Origin: CAVWXT01 sp963759115
GTDB lineage: Bacteria > Planctomycetota > Planctomycetia > Pirellulales > Thermoguttaceae
Assembly: GCA_963759115.1 (NCBI GenBank)
Contig: CAVWXT010000006.1
Location: forward strand, 1,704,469 to 1,768,468
Direction: 5' to 3'
Length of the DNA stretch: 64,000 nucleotides
Shown: piece by piece, positions 47,045-57,245 of the stretch
How the letters are laid out: each line of letters begins with the position of its first letter
Position numbering within the stretch: the stretch's first letter is position 1
Position numbers and translations under genes: made by a program
Notes under the pieces: generated by a model
What the model was told of the DNA's origin: nothing
Seen by the model: only the letters and a program-made list of their open reading frames with translations
The model's database searches: none

Positions 47045-48313
47045 CTACTCTTCGCCGACGCAGAAGAGGTGCTTTTCCCCGCGAAGCAGGAGGCGACCTG
47101 CCACGGGCACGGGCGACGCAATCACGCGATCGCCCAGGTCGTTTTCGGCCAGCACCTCAAATCCTCCGTCAATCTTGGCGACAAACACCATGCCATCCTC
47201 TCGGGCGGCGTAGATCTTGCCGTCCGCGACCGCCGGCGACGCGTAGTAATTGGAACTCTTCTTGGGCAGGTTGCCGGTCCAAAGGGTCTTGCCTGTGGCA
47301 GGGTCGATGCATTCGATATCGCCGCGGTCTCGCAAGAGATAGACTCGACCTTTGTATGCGACGGGCGTGGGGACGAACGAGCCGGTGTCCTCCCGTTTCC
47401 AGAGCCGGTGCGTCGCCGTTACATCCCCATCGCCCCCCAGCTTGATCCCGTGCAGGCGATCTCCGCGACCGTAGGGGACTACGACAACCTCGCCGGCGAT
47501 GACGGGTGTGGCGACTGCCGGCCAATTGCGCTTCGCCTCGGGGTTGAAATCGCCGCACGACCAGAAAACCTTTCCGTCGGCCGCGTCATGGGCCGTCAAG
47601 TGTACGGCGCCCCAAACCAACAGCGCCTCCTTGCCCTGGCGCCGGAAGACAATGGGTGTCGTGTAGCTGTGGTCGCCCTCCACGGGCGTCTCGTAGTCTC
47701 GGGCCACTTTCCACTGTAACTGGCCGGTGCGCTTGTCGAACGCCGCCAGATAGGAATTGCCGTGCTGCATCACGGCCACCACCACGGCCTTCTCCGTCAA
47801 CACGGGCGAGGTGCCGATGTCCCAGTTAAGCGTGTCCTTCCCAAAGCGCTCTTGAAGATTGGTCTTCCAGCGGATCTTGCCGTCGAAATCCACGACCGCA
47901 AGGTTCCCGCTCTTGAAGTAGACGCAGACGTTCTCGCCATCCGTCGCCGGCGAAGGATTACTCCCCGAGCCGTTGCGATTCTTGCCGGCACGTTCGGCGC
48001 CAAGAACCGTCTGCCACAACGGTTTGCCCGACCAGTCAAAGGCCAACACGGCGTCCTGTTCTTCCACGGGGGCCGTCAGAAATATGCGGTGGTTCCAGAC
48101 GACGGGCGTCGAACACCCCTTGCCGGGCAGGGGCGCCTTCCACAACAGATGTGTGGCCGAATCCCACTTGACGGGATACGCGCCGGGTTCGGCGGCGCCG
48201 TCGTCCGTGGGACCACGCCAGCGTGGCCAATTGCCCGAGCCCTCCGCCAAGGCAAAGGACCCAGCCAGCAGCATCAACAGCATTAGCGCAAGGGATTTCA
48301 ATGGGTGTTGCAT
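47045..48313 (-). CDS. Secreted PQQ-like beta-propeller protein
   Basis: 422 residues from ATG 48313 (MQHPLKSLALMLLMLLAGSF signal, ending ALAEG). NWPRWRGPTDDGAAEPG is the hallmark N-terminus of planctomycete outer-envelope PQQ-like repeat proteins. Blades contain AFDWSGKPLWQTVL, AFDKRTGQLQWKV, CIDPATGKTLWTGNL and similar Trp-docking motifs. It probably acts as a scaffold or redox dehydrogenase-like protein. Binding of PQQ itself is not shown by the sequence. Confidence 0.85.
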   Translation of the reverse strand: MQHPLKSLALMLLMLLAGSFALAEGSGNWPRWRGPTDDGAAEPGAYPVKWDSATHLLWKAPLPGKGCSTPVVWNHRIFLTAPVEEQDAVLAFDWSGKPLWQTVLGAERAGKNRNGSGSNPSPATDGENVCVYFKSGNLAVVDFDGKIRWKTNLQERFGKDTLNWDIGTSPVLTEKAVVVAVMQHGNSYLAAFDKRTGQLQWKVARDYETPVEGDHSYTTPIVFRRQGKEALLVWGAVHLTAHDAADGKVFWSCGDFNPEAKRNWPAVATPVIAGEVVVVPYGRGDRLHGIKLGGDGDVTATHRLWKREDTGSFVPTPVAYKGRVYLLRDRGDIECIDPATGKTLWTGNLPKKSSNYYASPAVADGKIYAAREDGMVFVAKIDGGFEVLAENDLGDRVIASPVPVAGRLLLRGEKHLFCVGEE

Positions 48314-48463
48314 AATGCCGGATTGTACCGCCGCGCGAGGGCCGTGCCAAGCCGCGGCCATGCCTTCTTATGCCGGTGTCGCCCCCTTTCCACGAACGAC
48401 GCCAAGGCGTATTGTGGTGGGAGCCCGCGACGGCCCACGCGACGATCGATCAGGGAGCAGACC

Positions 48464-48973
48464 ATGGACGCCTTCGAAGCCATTCTCACCCGCCGCAGCA
48501 TCCGCAAGTACGAGAACAAGCCGGTGCCGCAGGATCTGGTCCAGAAGCTTTTGGCGGCCGCCATGCAGGCCCCCAGCGCCAGGAATCAACAGCCCTGGCA
48601 GTTCGTGGTGATCGACAACCAAGCGACGTTGGCCAAGATCGCGGAGATCAACCCCAACGCCTGGATGGCCAAGGGGGCGCCGTTGGCGATCCTCGTCTGC
48701 GGCGACCAGACTCTGGAGGAATCGCCGGGCTATTGGGTCGTGGATTGCGCCGCGGCCACGGAGAACCTGCTCTTGGCGGCTCATGCCCTGGGACTCGGCG
48801 CTGTATGGACGGGCGTCTACCCGAGAGAGCCGCGGATGGAGGGCCTGCGGAAGCTCGTCGGCCTGCCGGAGAACGTGATCGCGCACAGCCTCGTCGTGCT
48901 CGGCTATGCGGCAGAGCGGGCGCCGCCCGAGAACCGCTACCGCGCGGAGCGGGTGCGTCGGAATCGCTGGTGA
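48464..48973 (+). CDS. Nitroreductase-family FMN oxidoreductase
   Basis: 169 residues from ATG 48464. MDAFEAILTRRSIRKYENKP and the following AAMQAPSARNQQPWQFVVI are the FMN-binding RRS and 'APSxxNxQPW' motifs. CAAATENLLLAAHALGLGAV WTG and PENRYRAERV complete the dimeric fold. It reduces nitro or quinone substrates with NAD(P)H, exact substrate unknown. Confidence 0.93.
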   Translation: MDAFEAILTRRSIRKYENKPVPQDLVQKLLAAAMQAPSARNQQPWQFVVIDNQATLAKIAEINPNAWMAKGAPLAILVCGDQTLEESPGYWVVDCAAATENLLLAAHALGLGAVWTGVYPREPRMEGLRKLVGLPENVIAHSLVVLGYAAERAPPENRYRAERVRRNRW

Positions 48974-49064
48974 CGCAGCGAATTGATTCTGAGAGCTTCA
49001 GCCACAAAAGAACACAAAGAACACACGGAGACCAAGAGATGGTTCTGAAAGCTATCACGGATTT

Positions 49065-51215
49065 GTGTCCCTTGGTGCGCACGGCGCCGTGCTGCTTGCG
49101 TTGGCCGGCTGGTTGGGCGCAGCGGAATCGCAATCGCCGCAGCAGAGCGATCTGACGCTGGACTTGCGCTACAGCCCGCCGCAGTGGCAGACGGCCATTT
49201 GTCTGCCGGACAACCCGTGCAAGAGCCTGGTCGATGAGGCGGGCACGTTGCTCTATCACCACCACAAGTATACGAAGTTTGAGAACGACAACAACCAATA
49301 CAAGGACCGATTCGCCACGAGCGTGGCAGTCAGCACGGCGGACGACGCCCGTTGGGTCGAACAAAAACTGTACTCGCCGCGCGTTCCCGTTGTGCAAACC
49401 CGTCGCCGGTCGGCCAATTTGGACATTGTCGAGGAGGCTTTTGCCGTCACGAATCTTCCGGCGGCCGACGCCTCGCCGGGGCGTCTGCAATCTCGCAATG
49501 ATCTGGTCCTGGTTCACGTGACCAACCGTTCGGACCAGCCGCAAACGATTCACCCGAAGATCACAATCGACACGTTGCTGGATTATTCCTGCAAACTGGA
49601 AGACCAGCGTGCGGTGATCAACAAGCAGGAGACGGTCACAGCGTCGCTGCCGATCACGGCGGTTCGCGATGAGAAGGGCTCGCGGCACGTCTTGCAGCTT
49701 CAACCCGTGTCGATTGCCCCCAAGGCGTCGTCGGAGTTCTTCATTCTATACAGCGGCGGTCAGCCGGTAGTTGTCGAGCCGACCGCGCTCGAAGCCGCCT
49801 TGAAATACCGCCAAGACGCCGTTGGCTATTGGGAAAAGGCGCCACTGCCCTATGGCCGCATCCAGGTGCCCGATCCGCTCGTGCAGGGCCTCGTGGATTC
49901 GTCGATCCGCAACATCTGGCAGGCGCGGGAGATCAAGGGCGGTCTGCCCGCCTTTCAGGTCGGCCCCACCGTCTACCGCAACCTGTGGATCGTGGATGGG
50001 GCATTCTTGCTGGAGGCGGCCACGATCCTGGGGGCCGGCGACGAGGCCCGCAATGGCATCCGTTACACGTTGAAGCAGCAAAAGCCCAGCGGCGCCTTTG
50101 AGGTGCTCAGCCCACTCTACTTCAAAGAGAACGGCATCGTGGTCTGGACGTGCGTCCGTCATGCCATGCTGACGCAGGACAAGCCCTGGCTGGAGTCGGT
50201 CTGGCCGCAACTGGAGAAGGCGGTCCACTACATTCACGTGCTGCGGGAGCGGTCGCTGAAGAACGACGATCCGCTGGACGACGGACTGATGCCGCCCGGC
50301 GACATCGACGGCGGACTCGGCCGCGGCGACCGCGCCGAATACTCCAACGTTTATTGGAATCTGCTGGGGCTGAAGGCCGCGATTGGCGCGGCCCGCTGGC
50401 TCGGCAAGGCCGACGAGGCTGGCGCGTGGCAAGCCGAATATGACGACTTCCTGGCCGCGTTCCGCCGGGCCGCCCAACGCGACCTGCGCAAGGATCCGCA
50501 CGGCAATCCGTATCTGCCCACGCTGATGGCCAACCGCGACAACGAACTGCCGCAGCGGGCGCAATGGGCCTTCTGCCACGCCGTGTATCCCGGCCAGATC
50601 TTCGCCAAGGACGATCCCCTGCCGGCCGGCAACCTCGCCATGCTCGCCGCCACCGAGCGCGAGGGCATGGTCTACGGCACCGGCTGGGACGCCAAGGGCA
50701 TCTGGAATTATTTCGCCTCGTTCTACGGCCACGCCTGGCTGTGGCAGGGCAACGGGCGCAAAGCGGTCGAGGCGCTCTACGCCTTCGGCAACCACGCCGC
50801 GCCCACGCTCGTTTGGCGCGAGGAACAATCGCTGCGGGGCGAGCCGTTCCGCAAGGTCGGCGACATGCCGCACAATTGGGCCAGCGCCGAGTTCATCCGC
50901 CTGGTGGTCCACCTCCTGGCCTTGGACCGCGGCGACGAACTGCATCTTTTCGAAGGTCTGCCCCCGAGTTGGCTGAAGGCCGGCATGGTCACGCGGTTAG
51001 ACGGAGTGCGCACGCCGTTCGGCCCGCTTTCGCTGGAGTTGGTCGTTTCGGCGGATGGCCGCGAAGCGAAATTGAAGTTGGCGCCGCTCGCCAGCCCGCC
51101 CGCAAGAATCGTGCTCCATCGCGACGGTTGGTCGGGCGAGAAGGGCGAAGTCGAATTGCCGGCGGGCAAGACGCCGGTGGAACGGACGATCCGGCTGGCG
51201 GAGAGTGCAAGATAA
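49065..51215 (+). CDS. Secreted six-hairpin (alpha/alpha)6 glycosidase-like protein
   Basis: 716 residues from GTG 49065, giving a signal peptide (MSLGAHGAVLLALAGWLGAA). A beta-sandwich N-domain is followed by an (alpha/alpha)6 barrel: FQVGPTVYRNLWIVDGAFLL, DPLDDGLMPPGDIDGGLGRG, YSNVYWNLLGLKAAIGAARW, GTGWDAKGIWNYFASFYGHA. The C-terminal FEGLPPSWLKAGMVTRLDGV is a beta domain like those of rhamnosidase and related GH families. Acidic residues around IVDGAF and PPGDIDGG are candidate catalytic positions. The upstream DNA (cacaaaagaacacaaagaac) is a simple-sequence leader. Confidence 0.7.
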   Translation: MSLGAHGAVLLALAGWLGAAESQSPQQSDLTLDLRYSPPQWQTAICLPDNPCKSLVDEAGTLLYHHHKYTKFENDNNQYKDRFATSVAVSTADDARWVEQKLYSPRVPVVQTRRRSANLDIVEEAFAVTNLPAADASPGRLQSRNDLVLVHVTNRSDQPQTIHPKITIDTLLDYSCKLEDQRAVINKQETVTASLPITAVRDEKGSRHVLQLQPVSIAPKASSEFFILYSGGQPVVVEPTALEAALKYRQDAVGYWEKAPLPYGRIQVPDPLVQGLVDSSIRNIWQAREIKGGLPAFQVGPTVYRNLWIVDGAFLLEAATILGAGDEARNGIRYTLKQQKPSGAFEVLSPLYFKENGIVVWTCVRHAMLTQDKPWLESVWPQLEKAVHYIHVLRERSLKNDDPLDDGLMPPGDIDGGLGRGDRAEYSNVYWNLLGLKAAIGAARWLGKADEAGAWQAEYDDFLAAFRRAAQRDLRKDPHGNPYLPTLMANRDNELPQRAQWAFCHAVYPGQIFAKDDPLPAGNLAMLAATEREGMVYGTGWDAKGIWNYFASFYGHAWLWQGNGRKAVEALYAFGNHAAPTLVWREEQSLRGEPFRKVGDMPHNWASAEFIRLVVHLLALDRGDELHLFEGLPPSWLKAGMVTRLDGVRTPFGPLSLELVVSADGREAKLKLAPLASPPARIVLHRDGWSGEKGEVELPAGKTPVERTIRLAESAR

Positions 51216-51225
51216 GGAGGGATCG

Positions 51226-51416
51226 ATGGATTCGGCGAAGCGCAAGGCACTCGAAGCGGCCGGTTGAAAGGTGGGCGACGCCGCGGATTTCCTGGACATG
51301 AACGACGAAGAGCGGCAGTTGCTCGAAGCGCGGGTTGAACTCGCCCTGGCAGTCCGTCGTCAGCGCGAGATTCGTCACCTGTCCCAGAAAGAACCGCGGC
51401 TCACCGGGTTTGCTTG
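51226..51416 (+). pseudogene. XRE-family antitoxin remnant with TGA replacing a Trp codon
   Basis: MDSAKRKALEAAG, TGA, KVGDAADFLDMNDEERQLLE, ARVELALAVRRQREIRHLSQ KE, then a junction. Planctomycete HigA/XRE proteins of this type have W at the TGA position ('EAAGWKVGDAADFL'), and here TGG is TGA. The HTH is cut after 'LSQKE' at the convergent cyclophilin gene. No toxin partner is present. Confidence 0.65.
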
Positions 51417-52087
51417 ATCGAGGTGATGACCACGGGATCGACCGGCGTGCAGTCGAAATCGCGCGTGTCCTGGACCTTGACGTTGCCAATCTGTTGAACC
51501 ACGTCCATTCCCGCCGTCACCTTGCCGAAGACACAGTAGCCGTATTTGTCGGGACTGCGGTCCGTGTGGTCCAACGCCGGGTTGTCGGCCAGGTTGATGA
51601 AGAACTGGCTGGTGGCGCTGTGCTGGTTGTCGGGCAGCCGTGCCATGGCAATCGTTCCACGAAGGTTCTTCAAGCCGTTGTCGGCTTCGTTCAAGATCGG
51701 CGTGCGGACGGGCTTTTCGATGAAGTTCTTGCCGTAGCCGCCCGCCAGAAACACCTGACCCTTGTAGACCTGATGCACGATGGTCTGGTCGTAGTGCCCG
51801 GCGGCGATGTAGCGGAGGAAGTTCTCGACGGTGAAGTGGGCCTTTTCCGCATCCAGCAGCACGGTGATTTTTCCGAGCGTGGTCTCGATCACAACCTCAG
51901 GGTGTTGGGGATCGGAGGTGGTAGCAGTCCGGATGGACCCGTCCGGCGTGGGGGATGCGGCGTTCGGGCCGGCAATCGCGGCCGCCGCCGACTGGCTGGC
52001 GTCGCCGCCGCCGCGATTACAACCGGCCACGGTCATGGACACAATCAGGCTCACGCATGCTACAATGGGCTTCCAGCGATGTGACAC
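51401..52087 (-). CDS. Cyclophilin-type peptidyl-prolyl isomerase, lipoprotein
   Basis: 228 residues. The signal ends in a lipobox (MTVAGC; Cys22 lipidated). The cyclophilin core follows: FTVENFLRYIAAGHYDQTIV, GGYGKNF, RGTIAMARLPDNQHSATSQF FINL and YCVFGKVTAGMDVVQQI. It catalyses proline isomerisation, likely in the periplasm. The 5' end is 198 bp from the divergent 52286 gene. The 3' end overlaps the antitoxin remnant by 16 bp. Confidence 0.92.
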   Translation of the reverse strand: MSHRWKPIVACVSLIVSMTVAGCNRGGGDASQSAAAAIAGPNAASPTPDGSIRTATTSDPQHPEVVIETTLGKITVLLDAEKAHFTVENFLRYIAAGHYDQTIVHQVYKGQVFLAGGYGKNFIEKPVRTPILNEADNGLKNLRGTIAMARLPDNQHSATSQFFINLADNPALDHTDRSPDKYGYCVFGKVTAGMDVVQQIGNVKVQDTRDFDCTPVDPVVITSIKQTR

Positions 52088-52285
52088 GATCGCGGCTCCG
52101 TGGGGGGGACTGGCTCGCGGCTGCGAAAAATGATCCCTATCATCCGCGGAATGCCGTTTTGCCGCAACGTCGATTGCACGAGATTCTGACAGCGGGTTGA
52201 AAAGTTGGGCGGTTTAGGGAAGATCGCCCTCTCGCTCGGCCCGCGATAGCATGATAAACGCTCGCCCGACGTCCCCTAATCGCGT

Positions 52286-53226
52286 ATGTACAGTCGTTGG
52301 CGCAATGCGGCCGTGGTATTGTTCTGGCTGGCCACCATGAGTTGGTTGGTGAAGGAGAAGGTGTTGCCGCCGCTATTGGTCGGCGAACCTCCGAGCTTGA
52401 GCAAGATCGCCGACGCGCAGGCGCGTGCCCTGGTGACCGGCTGGCGCATCTCGTGCAATGATCGGCGACTCGGCTGGGCCCTGTCCGACGTAATGCCGCA
52501 GCCGAACGGGATGAAGAGCATCCACGGCTGGGTTCACATCGAGCCCTCTTTGCTCCGAGAGACGTTTCGCCGTCTGCTAGGCACCGTCGCGCAATTGCTG
52601 GAACAGCCGATTGCCGGCGTGCACATGGATGCACGGAGTCTGATGATGGTCGACCCACTGGGGCAATTGACGCGGTTTGACTCGACGGTACGATTTGACC
52701 CGCTGCCGGAGGTGATTCGGGTGAGCGGCACGGCGGAAGGAAACCGGCTGCAGATTCAGGTTCACGCGGGCGAGATGTCGTTTCGCAACGAAGTCTCTCT
52801 CCCGCCGCGGGCCTTGTTGAGCGACGCCTTGTCGCCGCAGACCCACCTGCCGGGACTGCGCGTCGGCCAGACCTGGACCGTCCCCGTCTACAGTCCCCTC
52901 CGGCTTCCAGGAATCCTCTGGAGATCATTTACGCCACGGTGGAAGGATCGAGCCCGTCGAGTGGAACGGCGCCGATGGAGAACGCCTGGCTGGTGGTGTA
53001 CCGCACCGAACCGGGCAAGGCTACGGCCGTTGGCCAGGCGCCGCGGGGCAAGCTCTGGGTCCGCTGCGACCGCGACGGCACCGTGCTGAAGCAGCAGGTG
53101 GTGTTCTTCGACACCACCATCACCTTCGTCCGCCTGCCCGACAGCGACGCCGTGGAACTGGCCGACGCGGCCGGTCCGGAATGGTGGAACGAAGACGGCA
53201 ACCGGCGTGTACAGAACCATGATTGA
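52286..53226 (+). CDS. Hypothetical protein upstream of ABC exporter, frameshifted
   Basis: About 314 residues when a one-base deletion near 52915 is bridged (VPVYSPLRLPGN then LEIIYATVEGSSPSSGTAPM). An N-terminal membrane helix (WRNAAVVLFWLATMSWLVKE) is followed by a beta-rich extracytoplasmic domain (GWALSDVMPQPNGMKSIHGW, VEGSSP, RGKLWVRCDRDGTVLKQQVV FFDTTI). It ends at TGA 53224-53226, overlapping the ABC ATPase ATG at 53219, so the genes are coupled. Probably an accessory component of the exporter. Confidence 0.55.
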
Positions 53227-54027
53227 GTTCGACAACGTCACGCGAACTTACGCCCGCAACGTCGCCGTGGACGGGCTTACGCTGACCGTTCCGCCGGGCG
53301 AGTTGTTCGCGCTGTTGGGGCCCAACGGCGCCGGCAAGACCACGACGATCAAGATGCTCACGGGACTGTTGCGGCCCACGGCGGGCGCGGTGCGGGTGTG
53401 CGGGCACGACCTCGTGGCCGACGTCCGCCACGCCACCCGCTCGATCGGCTACGTGCCCGAAGAGCCCTTCCTCTACGACAAGCTCTCCGGCCGCGAGTTT
53501 CTCCAGTTCGCGGCCGAGATGCGCGGGCTGGACCGGCCGACGGTGGACGCCCGCCTCCAGCGCGAGTGCGACTACTTCGATCTGGGCGATTTCCTCGACG
53601 ACCTGACCGAAACCTACTCCCACGGCATGAAGCAGCGGCTGGTCTTCGCCTCGGCCTTGCTGCACGACCCGCCCGTGCTGGTGATCGACGAGCCGATGGT
53701 CGGGCTCGATCCCGCGCAGCGTGCGGGTGGTCAAGGACCGGCTGCGCGCGCGGGCGGCCGCCGGAACGACCGTCTTCATGTCGACCCATACCCTGGCCGT
53801 CGCCGAGGAGATCGCCGACCGCATCGGCATCATGGACCGCGGCCGGCTGCACTTCCTGGGAACGGTGAGCCAATTGCAGCAGCGAGTTGGCCTCGCCCCA
53901 CGCGTCGCTCGAACCGCTGTTCCTCGAATTGACCAACGGCGGCAACGGGCACGCGGCAACGAGGAGAACGCGAAGACACGGAAGGGGGCGACGCCGAGCC
54001 ACGGAACCCCCGACCGACAGTCCCTGA
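53219..54027 (+). CDS. ABC transporter ATPase (ABC-2 type exporter), frameshifted
   Basis: ATG 53219 (MIEFDNVTRTYARNVAVDGL). Walker A GPNGAGKTTTIKML, Q-loop/signature TYSHGMKQRLVFASALLHDP, Walker B VLVIDEPMVGLDP and H-loop FMSTHTLAVAEEI are all visible. Two +1 frame slips (near 53713 and 53880) break the reading after Walker B; the correct text continues VRVVKDRLRARAAAGTTV. It powers the permease encoded next. Its 3' boundary is uncertain because of the frame slips. Confidence 0.8.
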
Positions 54028-54039
54028 AGGAATCGCCGA

Positions 54040-55799
54040 TGCACAGAATTTCTCGTCGGTCGAGGCCGAGGCGCGGGCGTTCGGACGGATGCGCCGCCGC
54101 ATCTCGCCACCCTGTTGCGGCAGACTCATCGCCGAGTCGCGATTCCGCGTGTCGCTGGTGGTGGTGCTGACCGCTGTGGCTCTGGGGCGGGATGTTCTGG
54201 ATGTTCGTCGACGGGTTCTGGTTCCTGCAATCGACGATTGCCCACGACGAACTCTATGCCCGCACCGTCGGCACCCTGTTCGGCACGTTCTTTGCCGCTT
54301 TGATGCTGATGCTGGTGTTTTCCTCGGGCATCATTCTCTACGGTTCGCTGTTCCGCTCGCGGGAGATCGCCTTTCTGTTGACGATTCCCGCCCGCACCGG
54401 GCGGGTGTTCCTCCACAAGTTCCAGGAGGCGATCGTCCTGAGCAGTTGGGGGTTCGTGCTGCTGGGAAGCCCCATGCTCCTGGCCTACGGCATCGTGGCC
54501 GCACGCGCCGTGGTACTATTACGTGATGCTGCTGCCGTGCCTGGTGGCCTTCATCTACATTCCCGTGGCCATCGGAGCCATCATCTGCCTGCGGCGTCGT
54601 GCACCGCATTCCCGACAGCCGGTCGGCCGTGCTGATCGCCGGCGGCGCATTGCTGGCGGCCGGCGCCGCCTGGATGGCTGGTCGGCTGCTGCCGGTCCGA
54701 GGAACGACCTGCTCACCGCCGGACTGGTTCCGGAGAGATTCTCGGCCGGCTGCAATTCTCGGAACAACGCCTGCTGCCGAGTTGGTGGCTGAGCCCGGCC
54801 TGCTCGACGCCGCCGGCCGGGAGTGTGGTCGGAGAGCCTGTTGTTCCTGGCGCTGATGATCTCCAACGCCCTGTTGTTCCGCCAGTTGGCCCTGTGGACG
54901 GCGGGCCGGCTCTATCGCGCGGCCTACAGCGGGCTGTGCGGCAGGACGCCGCGGCGCAGGCGCCGTCCGTCCGGCATGGGTCGACCGCGCTGCTGTCGCG
55001 GATGATCGCCTTCCTGCCCACGCCCGTGCGGTTGATGATCGTCAAGGACCTGCGGCTGTTCCGCCGCGACCCGCTGCAATGGTCGCAGTTCCTCATCTTC
55101 CTCGGTCTTTCTGGTGCTGTATTTCTCCAACATCCGCCGCTTCACCTACGACGTCGCAGTACGTCGGCTGGGTGAACATGGTCAGCTTCCTGAACCTCTC
55201 GGTCGTGGGGCTGTTGCTGTCGACCTTCACCACCCGGTTCATCTTTCCCATGATCAGCCTCGAAGGGCGGCGGTTCTGGATTCTCGGCCTGCTGCCCGTG
55301 CGGCGCGAGACGATCCTCTGGGGCAAGTTCCTCTTCGCCGCCGGCGGGACGGTCATTCCCTGCTCGGCGCTGGTCCTGCTGAGCGACATGATGCTCAGCG
55401 TGTCGACCGCTGGTCCTGCTGAGCCATCAATTGACCTGCCTGGTGCTTTGCCTGGGGCTGTCGGGCATTGCCGTGGGTCTGGGCGCCTGGCTGCCGAACC
55501 TCCGCGAGCAATCGCCCTCGCGGATCGCCGCCGGCTTCGGCGGAACGCTGACCCTGGTGCTCAGCACGCTGTACATCCTGGTCGTGGTGCTGCTGACGGC
55601 CCTGCCCACCCACTTCTACCTGGTGGCGCAGCATCCCAAGGTGGCCGCCCGAATCCACGTCACCGCGACTTCGTCCTTGCACTGGTGGCTGAAGCTGTGG
55701 TTGATCGGGGGCGCCGCAGGCAGCGTCCTTCTCGGGGCCCTCGCCACCTGGCTGCCCATGTGGCTCGGCTGCCGCGCCTTCCGGCGACTGGAGTTCTAG
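54040..55799 (+). CDS. ABC-2 type permease, multiply frameshifted
   Basis: Joined frames give about 570 residues with around 12 membrane helices. Text includes AESRFRVSLVVVLTAV, GMFWMFVDGFWFLQSTIAHD, LMLVFSSGIILYGSLFRSRE, IVAHAPWYYYVMLLPCLVAF, SRMIAFLPTPVRLMIVKDLR, LPVRRETILWGKFLFAAGG and YILVVVLLTALPTHFYLVAQ. At least nine indels are needed, many of them an extra G or C at a codon boundary. Partner of the upstream ATPase; substrate unknown. The stop at 55799 overlaps the end of the convergent reductase by 4 bp. Confidence 0.65.
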
Positions 55800-56773
55800 C
55801 CGGTCTTGGCCGCGCCGTACTTGCGGACGTAGGCGACGTTGTCGCTGAGCTCGTCGTAGTATACGGGAAACATGCCGACGATCACGGCGTCGATGGGCTT
55901 GATGTTGGCGAAGGCGAATTGGAACGCCTTCTCCACCGACTGCTTGGCGGTCTTCTCGTTCTTGCAGACCCGGCCCGCCGCCAGAATCTTGAATCCCAGG
56001 CACGGCTTGGGGATCGACCGGACGACCTTGGTCATCTCCACTGGATCCTGGTCGAAGAACGGCTCGCCCACCACGACCCGGCCGCCGAAGAGTTCCTTCT
56101 GGTCCTTGGCCGGCCGGCTGACGTGGTAGAAGCACGTCATGAAGAAATCGTTCTCCCAATCCTCGTCGGCGATCCTCTTGATGTGATCGGGGCAATGGGC
56201 GGAAATGCCGGCCAACAACCCCAGGTCGTGGACCTTCTTGACGTAGTCGTGAACGACCTGCGCCTTGCCGGCCCGGAAGAGGCCGTCGGTTGCGCCGCCG
56301 TGATGCGAGAAGCCGAAGACGCCCAAGTCCGCCAGCGCGGTCTTCAAGGGGGCGTCCGCGTCGCAGTGGAGGCAGAAGAACTGGAGCTTCGAGCCCTTCT
56401 CCCGCAGTTTCCGCACGGTCGCGGTCGCCCTCTCGTCGTGGTCGAGTTGCCAGGTGTTGACGCCGGCCTGCTCGCACTTCAGGAGGAAGTCGACCACGCG
56501 GTCGACGGTCCAGTATTCCATCATGTGCCGCGAGGCGTTCAGTGATTGGTGCGAGGTGCCGCCGATCGGGTTCCAGCCGGTAATCATGCGAGTGACCCGG
56601 TAGCTGCCCAGCGCGATCGTGGGCAGCAAGGGCGCGGGAACCGCCGGCGAGGCCGGGGTTTCGGCAACGGCCGTTCCGGCCAGGGCCATGCCCGACACCG
56701 CCAGCGTGCCCGAGACACGCCGCAGAAAATCTCGTCGATCGGTCACGTGCGACTCTTGGATCTCTCTCGCCAT
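55796..56773 (-). CDS. Tat-exported aldo/keto reductase-like TIM-barrel protein
   Basis: 325 residues. A twin-arginine signal (TDRRDFLRRVSGTLAVSGMA) targets it for folded export. The barrel shows LGSYRVTRMITGWNPIGG, VNTWQLDHDERATATVRKLR, FCLHCDADAPLKTALADLGV and FGFSHHGGATDGLFRAGK. The aldo/keto reductase catalytic Tyr-Lys pair is not obvious, so the protein may have another activity. Similar proteins are common in planctomycete sugar-catabolism regions. Confidence 0.7.
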   Translation of the reverse strand: MAREIQESHVTDRRDFLRRVSGTLAVSGMALAGTAVAETPASPAVPAPLLPTIALGSYRVTRMITGWNPIGGTSHQSLNASRHMMEYWTVDRVVDFLLKCEQAGVNTWQLDHDERATATVRKLREKGSKLQFFCLHCDADAPLKTALADLGVFGFSHHGGATDGLFRAGKAQVVHDYVKKVHDLGLLAGISAHCPDHIKRIADEDWENDFFMTCFYHVSRPAKDQKELFGGRVVVGEPFFDQDPVEMTKVVRSIPKPCLGFKILAAGRVCKNEKTAKQSVEKAFQFAFANIKPIDAVIVGMFPVYYDELSDNVAYVRKYGAAKTG

Positions 56774-56975
56774 GGCTCAAATCTCCCCGAAAAGATCAGA
56801 CGGACGGTTGGCTCGATGGCTTCCATTGTTTCACAACCACATGCGGTTGTCAATAATCTATGCTTTCGGCATCTTGGCAGCGCGGCGATTCGTTACTCTT
56901 GGAGTGCGGCGATTTATCGCCGCTTTTCTTGCGTTTTGTCGCCCGCGAGAAACCGTTTCAAGCCTTCCCCGGAAA
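56774..56975. other. AT-rich leader with repeated GGCGAT palindromes
   Basis: Contains ggagtgcggcgatttatcgccgc (given here in words as a palindrome centred near 56911) and three GGCGAT copies. Part of it matches the right end of the neighbouring IS, suggesting an older, partly deleted copy. Confidence 0.5.
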
Positions 56976-57013
56976 GCGGCGATAAATCAGCCTTTTTCTA
57001 GGGCTTATTGATT

Positions 57014-57245
57014 GGCCCCTATCATAGCAAGCCGTCCGGTTCTTGTCGCGATACTGGCCACGCCGGGCACTTGATAGACTAATTAAAATGGCGGATAATG
57101 TAAGTCTATACGCAGCAAATGGTTAGGTAATGAGGCATAATCCGCCATATTTAATTAGCCTTTTGTGCCCCTTCCTGTTATCATCTTGGCAGAAGAACCG
57201 GCCGCGCGGCCGGGCAAGCCCACTGCGTTTATGGAGGAGGCAGAC
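57014..57245. other. Left internal non-coding part of the IS
   Basis: AT-rich leader of the transposase with short direct repeats around attaattaaaa-like text and a strong GGAGGAGG-type site before the ATG. No other gene. Confidence 0.4.
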
